The position numbers and the translations under genes were made by a program. Below are positions 52,227 through 60,039 of a stretch of DNA of 60,609 bases, piece after piece (position 1 is the first letter of the stretch; every line of letters begins with the position of its first letter). Source of the DNA: IH12 sp041987265 (GTDB lineage: Bacteria > Pseudomonadota > Alphaproteobacteria > Caulobacterales > Hyphomonadaceae); contig JBHIWT010000001.1 in NCBI GenBank assembly GCA_041987265.1, positions 1 through 60,609 of the forward strand, given 5' to 3'. The notes under the pieces were generated by a model. It was given only the letters and a program-made list of their open reading frames with translations, was not told where the DNA came from and did no database searches.

Positions 52227-52249
52227 TCGGAACGTTGCAGCAAGTCATG

Positions 52250-52284
52250 CAGCCTCCCCCGTTGCGGGGAGGCTGTCTGTTTTT
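52250..52284 (+). terminator. Rho-independent terminator
   Basis: CAGCCTCCCC pairs exactly with GGGGAGGCTG around a 6-base loop (10-bp stem), followed by TCTGTTTTT. It lies 24 bases after the RHH-EF-hand stop codon. Confidence 0.88.
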
Positions 52285-52349
52285 GAAACGCCGCGGAATC
52301 GTTAATCGGGGGTGAACGCCCGCTGCGCCGGCAGCGGAGCAGGGCGGCT

Positions 52350-52892
52350 CTATTCGGGAGCGGATTCTTCGAGCGCGGCGCTCAGTGCGGTGCCGAGTTC
52401 GAGGATGCCTTGCTTGATCCACTCGTCGTCTCTGCAGCGGTCCTTGCAGCGCGTGTTGAGGGCTTCGAGTTCGCGGTAGACGTCGATGGCGGCGTTGAGG
52501 TCGCCGAGCTGGATCAGGGTGAGGCCGAGGCGGGTCTTGGGTTCGGGGCGGCGCTTGTCGCGCTCGCTTGCGACTTCGAGATAGGTGCGGGCGGCTTCCC
52601 AGTCCTGCTGGCCGAACTTGGCGAGGCCGAGGAGGAAGTTCGCGTCGGCGCTGCGCGGCTGTTTTTCAACGAGCTGGGTGAAGTTGGCGTCGGCTGTGAC
52701 GAAGTCGCCCGCCTCGAGGGCTGCGACGCCGTCCTCGTGGAGTTGTTTCGGGTTGGCCTTGCCGCGGTCGAGTTCGGCGCCGCGCTCGAAGCGGTTGGTG
52801 TCAACGCCGCCGAGATTGATCTGGGCGTGGGCGGTTGTGGCGGCGGCGAAAGTCAGCGCGATGGCGGCGAGCAGGCTGCTGAGCAGGCGCAT
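52350..52892 (-). CDS. Secreted TPR-repeat protein
   Basis: A 180-aa protein. ATG 52892 is chosen since GGAGG lies seven bases upstream; ATG 52898 directly abuts that site. Signal peptide MRLLSSLLAAIALTFAAATTAHAQ, then about three TPR units (LHEDGVAALEAGDFVTADANF, ANFLLGLAKFGQQDWEAARTYL, RLGLTLIQLGDLNAAIDVY) and a C-terminal CKDRCRDDEW segment with two cysteines. Probable periplasmic scaffold; partner unknown. Confidence 0.82.
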   Translation of the reverse strand: MRLLSSLLAAIALTFAAATTAHAQINLGGVDTNRFERGAELDRGKANPKQLHEDGVAALEAGDFVTADANFTQLVEKQPRSADANFLLGLAKFGQQDWEAARTYLEVASERDKRRPEPKTRLGLTLIQLGDLNAAIDVYRELEALNTRCKDRCRDDEWIKQGILELGTALSAALEESAPE

Positions 52893-53002
52893 GGTCATTC
52901 CTCCGGGAAGCGGCTGTTGAGGCTTCTTTGCCAGTGACATGAATGCCGAGAATGGGAGGCGTGTCTACAGGCCTGCGAAACTGTGATGTCGGGGGCTGCA
53001 GT

Positions 53003-54373
53003 TCAGGCTGGCCCGGCGGGCGGTTCTGCGGCCGCGGGTTTCTTCTTCATGTTCCAGATCGGGGTGAAGGCGATCATCCATACGATCATCACGACCATGC
53101 CGAGCGAGGGTACGAAGATGACGCCGCGAGGGCCGGCCTGATCAGCGATGACGCCCATGAGGGCCGCGCCGATGGGCGCGCCCGCCATGAAGCCGAGCTG
53201 GTAGATCGACAGGACGCGGGCGAGGAGTTCCGGGGGCGCCGCTTCCTGGACGATGGAGCGGGACATCATGATGGAGATGCCGCCGGCGAGACCGAAGAGG
53301 AAGATCAGCGTCAGGAACAGCCAGTATTGCGCTTCGGTGGCGAGGATGAGGATGGCGAGCGCGCCGATGAGTTGCGAGGCCAGCATCAATCGCCCGGGCC
53401 TGGCGATGTTGCGGAAGCGCGAGACCGCGACAGAGGAACAGAATGCGCCGGCCCAGAAGGTGACGAAGATATCGCGCAGGCCGGCTGAGTTGTGGTTGTA
53501 GACATCGGCGTTGATGATCGGCAGCACGACGAGAAAGGCGCCGATGACGAAGACGCCGACGCCGAACATGCAGACGACCATGGAATAAAGGACGGGATCC
53601 TTCCTGACGCACTTCATGCCGTCGGCGATGTCGCCGAAGACTGCGCCGACGCCCTTTCGTCCTGTCGAGATCATCTGGGTGGAATCGAGGAACAGCGCTG
53701 CGATGGCGCCTGCCGCGACGATCGCGCCCTGAACGCCGAGCAAGGGCCAGACGCCCTTGGTTGAGGCCATGCCGCCGATCCACAGGCCGGCGATCTGCGC
53801 GGCGAACTGTGCGAGGGTTGCGAAGGCGACGCCCTGCTGGAGCGTCAGCTGCGACCCGGCGAGGCGCCGGCGTTCGACGACTTCATTCAGGATGGAATCG
53901 CGCGCCGGCATCATGAAGGCGCCGATGGTTCCCATGGCGACGGCGTAGGTGAGCATCATCCAGTATGCCAGGCCGCCGATATTGAGGGTGTAGGCCAGAG
54001 CGGCTGCGGGCAGCGCAGCGAGGAGATGGAAGAAGACCAGCAGCCACTTGCCGTCCGCCCTCTCCGCTATGACGCCGCCGAGCAGGATGAAGACGACGGA
54101 CGGCGCCGCCAGAGCCATCTGGGCGACACCGAGCAGCGTGCCGGAGACGCCGAGCTGGTTTTTCAGGATATACGGAAAGAGCACCATCTGGGCGCCGAAG
54201 GCCGTGAACCATGCGATCTGGACCAGCATGTAGGCCGGCAGTTCGATGATGATGCGGCGGCGGGCGCCTGAGGTGAGAATTGCTCCCGCGCCGATGGCGG
54301 ACGAGATCCCTGTGATCGGGGATTGCGCGCCCTCAGTGATCTCGTCGTCGAGCTTGTCGAGTCCGTTGCTCAC
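53003..54373 (-). CDS. MFS transporter
   Basis: A 456-aa membrane protein with about 12 TM helices. The first membrane helix follows a 40-residue polar N-terminus (MSNGLDKLDDEITEG). The conserved loop 2-3 is degenerate (GGVIAERADGKWLL), and MMPARDSILNEVV is typical of the enterobactin-exporter-like (EntS/DHA3) subgroup. Substrate unknown; drug or siderophore efflux are the usual roles. Confidence 0.85.
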   Translation of the reverse strand: MSNGLDKLDDEITEGAQSPITGISSAIGAGAILTSGARRRIIIELPAYMLVQIAWFTAFGAQMVLFPYILKNQLGVSGTLLGVAQMALAAPSVVFILLGGVIAERADGKWLLVFFHLLAALPAAALAYTLNIGGLAYWMMLTYAVAMGTIGAFMMPARDSILNEVVERRRLAGSQLTLQQGVAFATLAQFAAQIAGLWIGGMASTKGVWPLLGVQGAIVAAGAIAALFLDSTQMISTGRKGVGAVFGDIADGMKCVRKDPVLYSMVVCMFGVGVFVIGAFLVVLPIINADVYNHNSAGLRDIFVTFWAGAFCSSVAVSRFRNIARPGRLMLASQLIGALAILILATEAQYWLFLTLIFLFGLAGGISIMMSRSIVQEAAPPELLARVLSIYQLGFMAGAPIGAALMGVIADQAGPRGVIFVPSLGMVVMIVWMIAFTPIWNMKKKPAAAEPPAGPA

Positions 54374-54561
54374 GCACGGCCCTCCCGATTCGCGTAATCT
54401 AGCCCGGATCGGGCCGGGGGAAAGCCGATATCCGCGCGGTGCAGAAACGCCCGATCGCGTATGAGTTGAAAACGCTTCCTATTTGCGGGCGCCGCAACTG
54501 GTTGGACATGTTGCAATCGGCAGGCATAGTCGCGCCCGATCTCCAGTTGCGGGAGTTGCGT

Positions 54562-54990
54562 ATGTACGGAATGCGAATGGTGGGGAGCTGGATTCTGGCT
54601 CTGTTCCTGGCGGCGATGTTCTTGCTGATCGCGAATGAGATTCTGTTCCCGGACAGTCCGGAGGAGAATGTCGTGTTTCCGACTCTCGTCGCTTATTCCG
54701 GCATGTCCCTGTGGGAGCCGACCGGGCGCTTCCTGGTTGGCGTGGCGCATCCCGTGGCGTCGTTGCTGTTGTTCATTCCGTGGACGCGCAGGCTGGGCGC
54801 GATCCTTGCGATCGTGCTGTCCGGCGGCGCGCTGGCGGCGCATGTGTTGTGGCTGGGCACGGAGATGCCGGTGACGCTGGATTCGCCCGAGGGCGAGACC
54901 GATGGCGGCATCCTGTTCTATCTGGCGATCTCGCTGTTCGTCGCCGCGATCGCCCTGTTGATCATACATCCGCGAAAACACCGGCACTGA
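54562..54990 (+). CDS. Small integral membrane protein, unknown
   Basis: A 142-aa protein with four predicted TM helices (about 6-26, 44-66, 70-92 and 112-134). GGGAG lies six bases before ATG 54562; the open frame upstream to 54439 is not protein-like. Features include PTLVAYSGMSLWEPTGRFLVG at the start of helix 2 and a basic C-terminus HPRKHRH. The topology recalls DoxX-like proteins, but I am not sure of the family. Confidence 0.65.
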   Translation: MYGMRMVGSWILALFLAAMFLLIANEILFPDSPEENVVFPTLVAYSGMSLWEPTGRFLVGVAHPVASLLLFIPWTRRLGAILAIVLSGGALAAHVLWLGTEMPVTLDSPEGETDGGILFYLAISLFVAAIALLIIHPRKHRH

Positions 54991-55175
54991 TCCGTCTGCT
55001 GGCGGTCTCCTGGGCGCATTCTGACGCCGGGCGGACCCTTGTAGCGGGGCAGTCGGCGCGATTTCGGTTGATGATTGTTTAACCTGGCGCGGCGATGGTC
55101 GATGCGGGACGGTGCGGTCGTGATCCGGCCGCGCCTATCGCGTTGTTTATTGCATGAGCGCATCGACAGGACCCC

Positions 55176-56393
55176 ATGCCCGACTCCGCCCAGTTGCACG
55201 CCGCTGAGGCCGAAACCGAAGACGAGTGGAGCCCGGAACTGGCTCCAGACTCGCCTGAGAAGGTCGACGCCAAGGAACTGAACCGGATGCTGCTGAAGCG
55301 GCTGATGGATGTGGTGGCGTTGCCGTCTTCGGTTGGCAGCCTGCAGGACCGGGCGATCTCCGGGGATCTGTTGTTGGAGCTGCTGATCGACGCCGATATC
55401 TGGGCGCGTGAATTGTGTTCGCGCCGGCTGGAGGAGATGACGCAGGCGCCGAAACGGCTGTTGCGGTTTCTGGCGCTGGATATTCCTGCGGTGTCGGAGC
55501 GGATCATCGCGAACAACAAGGGTCTGGATGATGCGGACCTGATCCAGATCGTGTTGCACGGCGGCGCCTTCCACCGGCGCGTGGTGGCCGGGCGTCCGGA
55601 TATTGGCTCTGCGGTTTCTTCCGCGATCGCCGAGTCCGGGGATGTGGCGGCGATCGAGCGGTTGTTGCGAAATACACGGGCGGAGCTTTCCGACCGGGCG
55701 ATCGATGCGATGGTTTCGATCTCGTCGGATGCAACGCAGCTGACATCCTACCTGATCCTGCGGGATGAATTGCGGCCCGCGCACGCTCTGGCGATGTTCT
55801 GGTGGTGCAACCAGGCGGACCGTCGCACGATCCTGATGAAGTTTTCCGCAGAGCGCACACTGCTGATCGAGGGGTGCGCTGATGTGTTCAAGGCGATCGG
55901 CAAGAACGGATTGAAGGACCCGGTGTTCGCCAAGGCGATGCTGGTGATCGAGCGGCGGCAACGCAACCGGACTGTGCTGGCGTTGTCGGAGTATGAGAGT
56001 CTCGACGATGCGATCGAGGTTGCGGCGTCGGCCGGAATGACGACGGAGCTGCGCGACGAGATTTCGTCGCTATCGGGGATCACGCCGCAGACAGGTGAGC
56101 GGATCATGCTCGACCCGGGCGGTGAGGGTCTTGCGGTGTTGTGCAAGGCGACAGGTCTGAAGCGCAATTCTCTGCGTTCGTTGTGGCGCGCGCTGGGTCG
56201 TGAAGGCGTGGAGATGGAGAAGCGCTTCGCGCACGTGCTGGATGTCTATGAGTGCATGGCCGTGGCCAAGGCGCAGACCGTGTTGCGCTACTGGAACTGG
56301 ACGATGGAAACAGCGTTCTCGCCGAACTCGACCGCGATGTCGCCGGAGCTGATGCGGCGCGGCGGGATCGGGCCCGAGGCCGGCGATACCTAG
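55176..56393 (+). CDS. DUF2336 protein
   Basis: A 405-aa all-helical cytoplasmic protein typical of alphaproteobacteria. HEAT-like segments include DRAISGDLLLELLIDADIWARELCSRRL, LDDADLIQIVLHGG and LSDRAIDAMVSISSD. Some DUF2336 proteins act in cell-cycle or stationary-phase regulation, but no general function is established. A TTAACC half-site lies about 100 bases upstream. Confidence 0.8.
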   Translation: MPDSAQLHAAEAETEDEWSPELAPDSPEKVDAKELNRMLLKRLMDVVALPSSVGSLQDRAISGDLLLELLIDADIWARELCSRRLEEMTQAPKRLLRFLALDIPAVSERIIANNKGLDDADLIQIVLHGGAFHRRVVAGRPDIGSAVSSAIAESGDVAAIERLLRNTRAELSDRAIDAMVSISSDATQLTSYLILRDELRPAHALAMFWWCNQADRRTILMKFSAERTLLIEGCADVFKAIGKNGLKDPVFAKAMLVIERRQRNRTVLALSEYESLDDAIEVAASAGMTTELRDEISSLSGITPQTGERIMLDPGGEGLAVLCKATGLKRNSLRSLWRALGREGVEMEKRFAHVLDVYECMAVAKAQTVLRYWNWTMETAFSPNSTAMSPELMRRGGIGPEAGDT

Positions 56394-56396
56394 CGG

Positions 56397-57095
56397 TCAG
56401 TTTTCGTAGGCGTCGGCCAGAGATTCAAGGGCGTGCGCTAACCGGTCGGCGATGGTTCGCGAAGGGAAGCCATAGCGCTTTGCGAGCCACTTGAGGCTGC
56501 GGGCCTCGACGCAGGCCAACCATGACAATGAGAATGACGGATCGCCGGCGCGGGCGCGGATGCGCGATAGCTTGATGCGGGCGCGGGCGCCAGCGTCGAC
56601 GCCGCCGCCGCGCCAGACCCGCCGCGCGTCGCGATCGCTGGGGATCGCGGACCAGTTCATCACCAGCCCGCTTTGACGCGTGGAGGTTTCAGCGTCCTTG
56701 ATCAGTTCGATGCCGGCGGCGGCGGCGCGGCGGGTGAGCGGCCCTTCCCCGCGTTCGGCCTGGCGGACGAGGCCCTGGAACCCAGCGCCGCGGGCGCGCT
56801 TGTGCGGGGCGCTTGCGAGTTGGAATGCGAGATCGGGTGTGGGTTCTCTCGCATGGGCTGAGTTGGTGTTGTTGCAAGGCGCAGTGTCGGCGCGGACGAG
56901 GCCGCCGCCGGGCGCCTCGCGCAGGCGGCCACTGGCGAGCAGGCGTGCGGCGGAGGCGAAGTCGAGCCGGGCGAGCGACCGGGTGCGGGCGTCGCCGCGC
57001 GCGTGAACGCTCCAGCCATCGGCGCCGCGCAGCAGGCGACGCCCGGAGATGTCGAGTGCGCGCAGGACCCGCGCTTCGTCGACGGTAAGGATCAT
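56397..57095 (-). CDS. DUF6456-like helix-turn-helix protein
   Basis: A 232-aa basic, Ala/Arg-rich protein. ATG 57095 overlaps the stop of the upstream DnaA-domain-IV gene by four bases, so the pair is coupled; an open frame continuing upstream to 57578 is antisense-like in composition. The C-terminus has a sigma-region-4-like HTH (SLKWLAKRYGFPSRTIADRLAHALESL). The position after a DnaA-IV-type gene is typical for DUF6456 proteins of alphaproteobacteria, but sequence identity to the family is not certain here. Confidence 0.65.
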   Translation of the reverse strand: MILTVDEARVLRALDISGRRLLRGADGWSVHARGDARTRSLARLDFASAARLLASGRLREAPGGGLVRADTAPCNNTNSAHAREPTPDLAFQLASAPHKRARGAGFQGLVRQAERGEGPLTRRAAAAGIELIKDAETSTRQSGLVMNWSAIPSDRDARRVWRGGGVDAGARARIKLSRIRARAGDPSFSLSWLACVEARSLKWLAKRYGFPSRTIADRLAHALESLADAYEN

Positions 57096-57436
57096 GCGGC
57101 GCGTCCGGTCATGGGCTGAGGCGCGGCGCGGATGCTGGCTTCGAGTTGCGATATCCAATCGTCGAATTGCGGCTCGTCGCGGCGATCTTCGATGATGTGA
57201 CAGGCGTGGGAAACGGTAGAGCGGTCGCGTCCGAAGGCGGCGGCGACGCGGGCGAGCGACATTTCGAGCGCGACGTGCGTCAGGTACATCGACACCTGGC
57301 GGGCGAAGGACGCCTCCGCCGTGCCGCGCGTGTTGGCCTGCACCTCCTCCTGCGGGATATCGAGTGCGTAGGCGATGATGGCTGCCACCATGCCTGCACG
57401 CGCCTCGTCGTGGGCGCGCTCGCGTCGTCTGAACAT
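57092..57436 (-). CDS. Stand-alone DnaA domain IV protein
   Basis: A 114-aa protein equal to the DNA-binding domain of DnaA: RQVSMYLTHVALEMSLARVAAAF, then the signature GRDRSTVSHACHII. No AAA+ domain is present. ATG 57436 has GGAG at six bases; ATG 57448 is four codons upstream. It could bind DnaA-box-like sequences and act as a regulator or a DnaA competitor. The IS1595 element is inserted about 50-70 bases upstream of its start and may have changed its promoter. Confidence 0.85.
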   Translation of the reverse strand: MFRRRERAHDEARAGMVAAIIAYALDIPQEEVQANTRGTAEASFARQVSMYLTHVALEMSLARVAAAFGRDRSTVSHACHIIEDRRDEPQFDDWISQLEASIRAAPQPMTGRAA

Positions 57437-57498
57437 ATCCAACTCCATTGGCCTGACGCTTCAACATCAGGCCATTTGCGGAGGTGTAGGATAATAGG

Positions 57499-57506
57499 AA
57501 TGTAAT
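57499..57506. repeat. Target-site duplication, left copy
   Basis: AATGTAAT, identical to 59889-59896. Eight bases is the usual duplication for IS1595-family insertions. Confidence 0.9.
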
Positions 57507-57530
57507 CCTAATTATATACATGACAAAGCG
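57507..57530 (+). repeat. Left terminal inverted repeat
   Basis: 24 bp starting CCTAATTATATAC and ending TGACAAAGCG. At position 14 it has A where the right end has T; this A creates the ATG of the 65-aa passenger ORF at 57520. Confidence 0.9.
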
Positions 57531-57717
57531 ATCCGAAACCCCTACAGAAACAACCGACAGGCCGGCATTTGAAATCACGCCCGAGATGGCGCGGGGCGGG
57601 GAAAGAGTTTTGTTGGACTCGGGGCTACTCAGTTATCCTGAAGCGTGCGCCTCTACGGCGGTAGAGGTTTTCCGTGTGATGCTAGCCATTCACGCAGCCG
57701 CTGGTCAAAAGCGGTGA
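57520..57717 (+). CDS. Small IS passenger protein, 65 aa
   Basis: The ATG lies inside the left terminal repeat, with no ribosome site upstream, so translation may be leaderless or weak. The product has a polar N-terminus and then FEITPEMARGGERVLLDSG and AVEVFRVMLAIHAA, a layout I recall from small proteins in alphaproteobacterial mobile DNA. Its last 65 bases overlap the end of the convergent HEPN-like gene. Function unknown; an antitoxin-like role for the neighbour is only a guess. Confidence 0.55.
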   Translation: MTKRSETPTETTDRPAFEITPEMARGGERVLLDSGLLSYPEACASTAVEVFRVMLAIHAAAGQKR

Positions 57718-58228
57718 GCCGGTTCCGCAGATCCCAGAAGCTGTTCGTGGAATCTTTGAGTTCCTTCAGGTTCATTTGCTTCATGGAGTAGCCATCGTAC
57801 TGGACGAAATGATGAGAAAGCGGAGGAGTCACGACCATCTCCCATTTGTCGGGTTCGTCAGTCAGGGCTCGTTCAACCACCATACCGTGGGCGAGGGTAT
57901 TTCGCTTCATCGCTTTCTTGCGGAGCCTCTCACAAAGCCCACCGTTTCCGGTCGGTTTGATCCACTCCTCCAAAAGCGGATCGCCTTGGAGTAGTGTCCG
58001 CAGGGTCGCATCCGTCATCTTGCGTTTGGTGTCGAATATGACCACCGAATGGAACGCAGCGGCAGCGACATACTTGGAGCGCGGCAGTGATGCGACATAA
58101 TACAACTCGAAGAGGGACTCTTCGATCAGGCTCCAGGCGTGGAGCCCTTCAGCCACGTGCCGCCACATCTTGGCGGTTTCATCGAGTAGCGCCTTCGCAT
58201 TGTGCGAATTGCTGGGTTTATCGGCCAT
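57653..58228 (-). CDS. IS passenger protein with HEPN-like R-x4-H motif
   Basis: A 191-aa mostly helical protein. Residues 109-114 read RNTLAH, the R-x4-H active-site pattern of HEPN ribonucleases, within LRKKAMKRNTLAHG; upstream helices contain WSLIEESLFELYY. ATG 58228 is preferred over an upstream in-frame start at 58303, since a G-rich site precedes it. It overlaps the start of the divergent small ORF at 58227 by two bases. HEPN proteins serve in toxin-antitoxin and abortive-infection systems, so it might stabilise the element or defend the host. Motif match only. Confidence 0.6.
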   Translation of the reverse strand: MADKPSNSHNAKALLDETAKMWRHVAEGLHAWSLIEESLFELYYVASLPRSKYVAAAAFHSVVIFDTKRKMTDATLRTLLQGDPLLEEWIKPTGNGGLCERLRKKAMKRNTLAHGMVVERALTDEPDKWEMVVTPPLSHHFVQYDGYSMKQMNLKELKDSTNSFWDLRNRLTAFDQRLREWLASHGKPLPP

Positions 58229-58403
58229 GACATCCCCCACTAAAGACCAGCGGTTCAACGACGCCCTCAAGCGGATGCTGGAAAGTCCGCCGAAGGAGAA
58301 CAAAGAGCTTCAGGACAAGTCGCGCGAAGAGCGCGGGTATTGGTCGCCGAAGCGGGGCCGACCTAGTCAAGGTTCAACCAAGCGAGATAGCCAGAAACGA
58401 TGA
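58227..58403 (+). CDS. Small basic IS passenger protein, 58 aa
   Basis: The product begins MTSPTKDQRFNDALKRMLESPP and ends in a basic GRPSQGSTKRDSQKR tail. Its start overlaps that of the divergent HEPN-like gene by two bases and its end overlaps the convergent coiled-coil gene by about 40 bases. Charge and size would suit a nucleic-acid-binding partner or antitoxin. Not recognised. Confidence 0.5.
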   Translation: MTSPTKDQRFNDALKRMLESPPKENKELQDKSREERGYWSPKRGRPSQGSTKRDSQKR

Positions 58404-58722
58404 GCGCAATGATCGCGACTACTATCGCCAGCGCAGCGATAATGTTGGCTCTCTTGGCGTGTTTGTTTGCCTCTCGCGCTTCGGTTGCTGCGTCCCGAGC
58501 CGCATCCGCAGCAGCCCAAGCCGCATCTTTGGCAGACCGGCTAATTTCCATCTGTTCGGCTTGGGAAGATTCTTTGCGCGAGCGTTCTCGCGACGCTAGC
58601 GCAGCCTCCAAGTAATTCTTCTTCGCCTCGTCGAAGACGCCGCCCGCGATTTTCTGCCGGATGATTTCTTCAGGCACTTCTGCAAGCGTTTGATCTAGCT
58701 TTGCCTTGGTTTCTTCTCGCAT
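58363..58722 (-). CDS. Tail-anchored coiled-coil IS passenger protein
   Basis: A 119-aa protein: charged N-terminal helix (REETKAKLDQTLAEVPEEI), Ala-rich coiled coil at about 40-90 (AKDAAWAAADAARDAATEA) and a C-terminal TM helix at about 92-115 (IIAALAIVVAIIALIVSGYLAW). ATG 58722 follows a G-rich stretch; ATG 58764 is upstream. A membrane-anchored coiled-coil next to a HEPN-like protein recalls two-component defence modules, but no match is known to me. Confidence 0.55.
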   Translation of the reverse strand: MREETKAKLDQTLAEVPEEIIRQKIAGGVFDEAKKNYLEAALASRERSRKESSQAEQMEISRSAKDAAWAAADAARDAATEAREANKHAKRANIIAALAIVVAIIALIVSGYLAWLNLD

Positions 58723-58829
58723 CGTCCCGCCCTTATCCAGCGCAAAACTGCTAGGAATCCTCATCGGAGTCGATACCTCGCAAAGCGGCCTGCTTGGCCG
58801 CCCAGCGGAAGTACATACGGGCTAGTTGC

Positions 58830-59828
58830 TTAGGCGAGCGCGGCCTTACCAATCCGCCGATAGGTCAGGCGCTTGCCGCCTGTGGCCTTGAGCAAAGCGG
58901 CGTGGCGCTTCTGGTCGTTCCAGCCCAGCGCCGCGCGGCGGTTGTAGCGGAAGTCGAACTCGCGGAGGTAGCGGAACAGGTGGCCTTCGCCGCAGTGCTG
59001 GTAGACGCCCGTCATGCCGCGCTTGAATACGGAGAACACGTTCTCAATCGTGTTGGTGTGGACCTCGCCGCGCACGTACTCCTTCTTGGAGTGGTTGACC
59101 GTCTCGTGCTTGGCGTACTCTTCGCCCGTCGCGGTGTAGAGGCCGGACTGGTCGGTGTAGAGCTTCGATTTGCGCGAGGCGTTCTTCACGAGGATATCGC
59201 GAACCTGTTTCTTGGTCGCGACACGGACATGGAAGGACCGAACCGAACCGCCGCGCTCGACCAGAGCAACAACGGTGCGCTTCTGGTAGCCGCCGCGCTT
59301 GCCGCCCTTGAGGTAGGGACGCCCCTTGCGTTGCGGGGAGACGTGCGGAACGTCGCGCTTGCCAATATAGGTCTCGTCAGCCTCCACGGTCTTGCCTTCG
59401 CCGCCCAGAGGGCCGGACGTTGAATTGTCCTCGCCCATGGCTTCACGGATGCGATGCATCATGAACCATGCGGTCTTGTAGGTGACGCCGATAGAGCGGT
59501 GGATCTGGTGTGCGGACACGCCCTTCTTGGACGTGGACATCATGTAGGTAGCGGCCAGCCATTTGTTGAGCGGAACCTTGGAGCGTTCGAAAATGGTCTT
59601 GACCGTGACCGTGAATTGCTGGCGGCAGGCGTTGCACTGGTACAGGCCCTTGCGCTCCACGCCCTTGGGGTGCGCCTTGGACGGCGCAGAGCGTGCACCC
59701 TTGATCGCGGTCGCGTGCTCAGAGGTGGCTCCGCAGTGCGGGCAGACCGGCCCGTTCGGCCAGCGCTGCGCTTCCAGATGTTCGCGGGCTTTATCCGCGT
59801 CTTGGAAAATCGGGTTTGTGAGGTCCAT
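58830..59828 (-). CDS. IS1595-family (ISXO2-like) transposase
   Basis: A 332-aa transposase. N-terminal zinc ribbon with CPHC and CNAC, then a helical FERSKVPLNKWLAATYMM block. The catalytic domain has acidic residues in VEADETYIGK and LYTDQSGLY, and a third site around GEVHTNTIENVFSVFKRG, as in the DD(N/E) ISXO2 group. The gene appears complete. AGGAG precedes ATG 59828. Confidence 0.95.
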   Translation of the reverse strand: MDLTNPIFQDADKAREHLEAQRWPNGPVCPHCGATSEHATAIKGARSAPSKAHPKGVERKGLYQCNACRQQFTVTVKTIFERSKVPLNKWLAATYMMSTSKKGVSAHQIHRSIGVTYKTAWFMMHRIREAMGEDNSTSGPLGGEGKTVEADETYIGKRDVPHVSPQRKGRPYLKGGKRGGYQKRTVVALVERGGSVRSFHVRVATKKQVRDILVKNASRKSKLYTDQSGLYTATGEEYAKHETVNHSKKEYVRGEVHTNTIENVFSVFKRGMTGVYQHCGEGHLFRYLREFDFRYNRRAALGWNDQKRHAALLKATGGKRLTYRRIGKAALA

Positions 59829-59847
59829 GGCTGTTCTCCTATTGACA

Positions 59848-59875
59848 ACAATAGGGATTCAGCGCGCTTTGTCAA
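59848..59875 (-). promoter_or_regulatory. Transposase promoter partly within the right terminal repeat
   Basis: On the minus strand TTGACA (59870-59875) lies inside the terminal repeat and is followed after 16 bases by TATTGT (59848-59853). A short stem CTATTG/CAATAG (59840-59855) overlaps the -10 region and would sit near the ribosome site in the RNA. Confidence 0.6.
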
Positions 59876-59888
59876 GTATATAATTAGG
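59865..59888 (-). repeat. Right terminal inverted repeat
   Basis: 24 bp, the reverse complement of the left repeat except for T in place of A at position 14. That T forms the -35 box TTGACA of the transposase promoter. Confidence 0.9.
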
Positions 59889-59896
59889 AATGTAAT
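59889..59896. repeat. Target-site duplication, right copy
   Basis: AATGTAAT, identical to 57499-57506. Confidence 0.9.
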
Positions 59897-60039
59897 CCTA
59901 TCGTCAATTTGGCTGATGTTGTGGGCGCGGGCGGGCGCGGCGCAAGGAATTGTGGCGGCTGGGGACGGGACGCGCCCCGGGAGGCGGGATAGACGCCCAG
60001 CGCTGTGCGGATGAAACCGGCGGACAGCGGTCTGGCCGG

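Larger units (their letters stand above)
57507..59888. mobile_element. IS1595-family element with passenger genes
   Basis: A 2,382-base insertion bounded by 24-bp inverted repeats (one mismatch) and the 8-bp duplication AATGTAAT. It carries an intact ISXO2/IS1595-type transposase gene at the right end and four passenger ORFs. Removing the insert and one duplication copy restores ATAGG-AATGTAAT-CCTAT, a partly palindromic target. GC content looks lower than in the flanks. The target lies between the DnaA-domain-IV gene promoter and the SRAP gene end. Confidence 0.92.

Noticed and set aside
54918..55961. 347-aa minus-strand open frame opposite the DUF2336 gene
   Set aside because: Composition is Arg/His/Gln-rich and it opposes a recognised family.
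57095..57578. N-terminal extension of the DUF6456-like frame
   Set aside because: It runs antisense-like through the DnaA-domain-IV gene in another frame and into the transposon end; ATG 57095 gives the expected four-base overlap.
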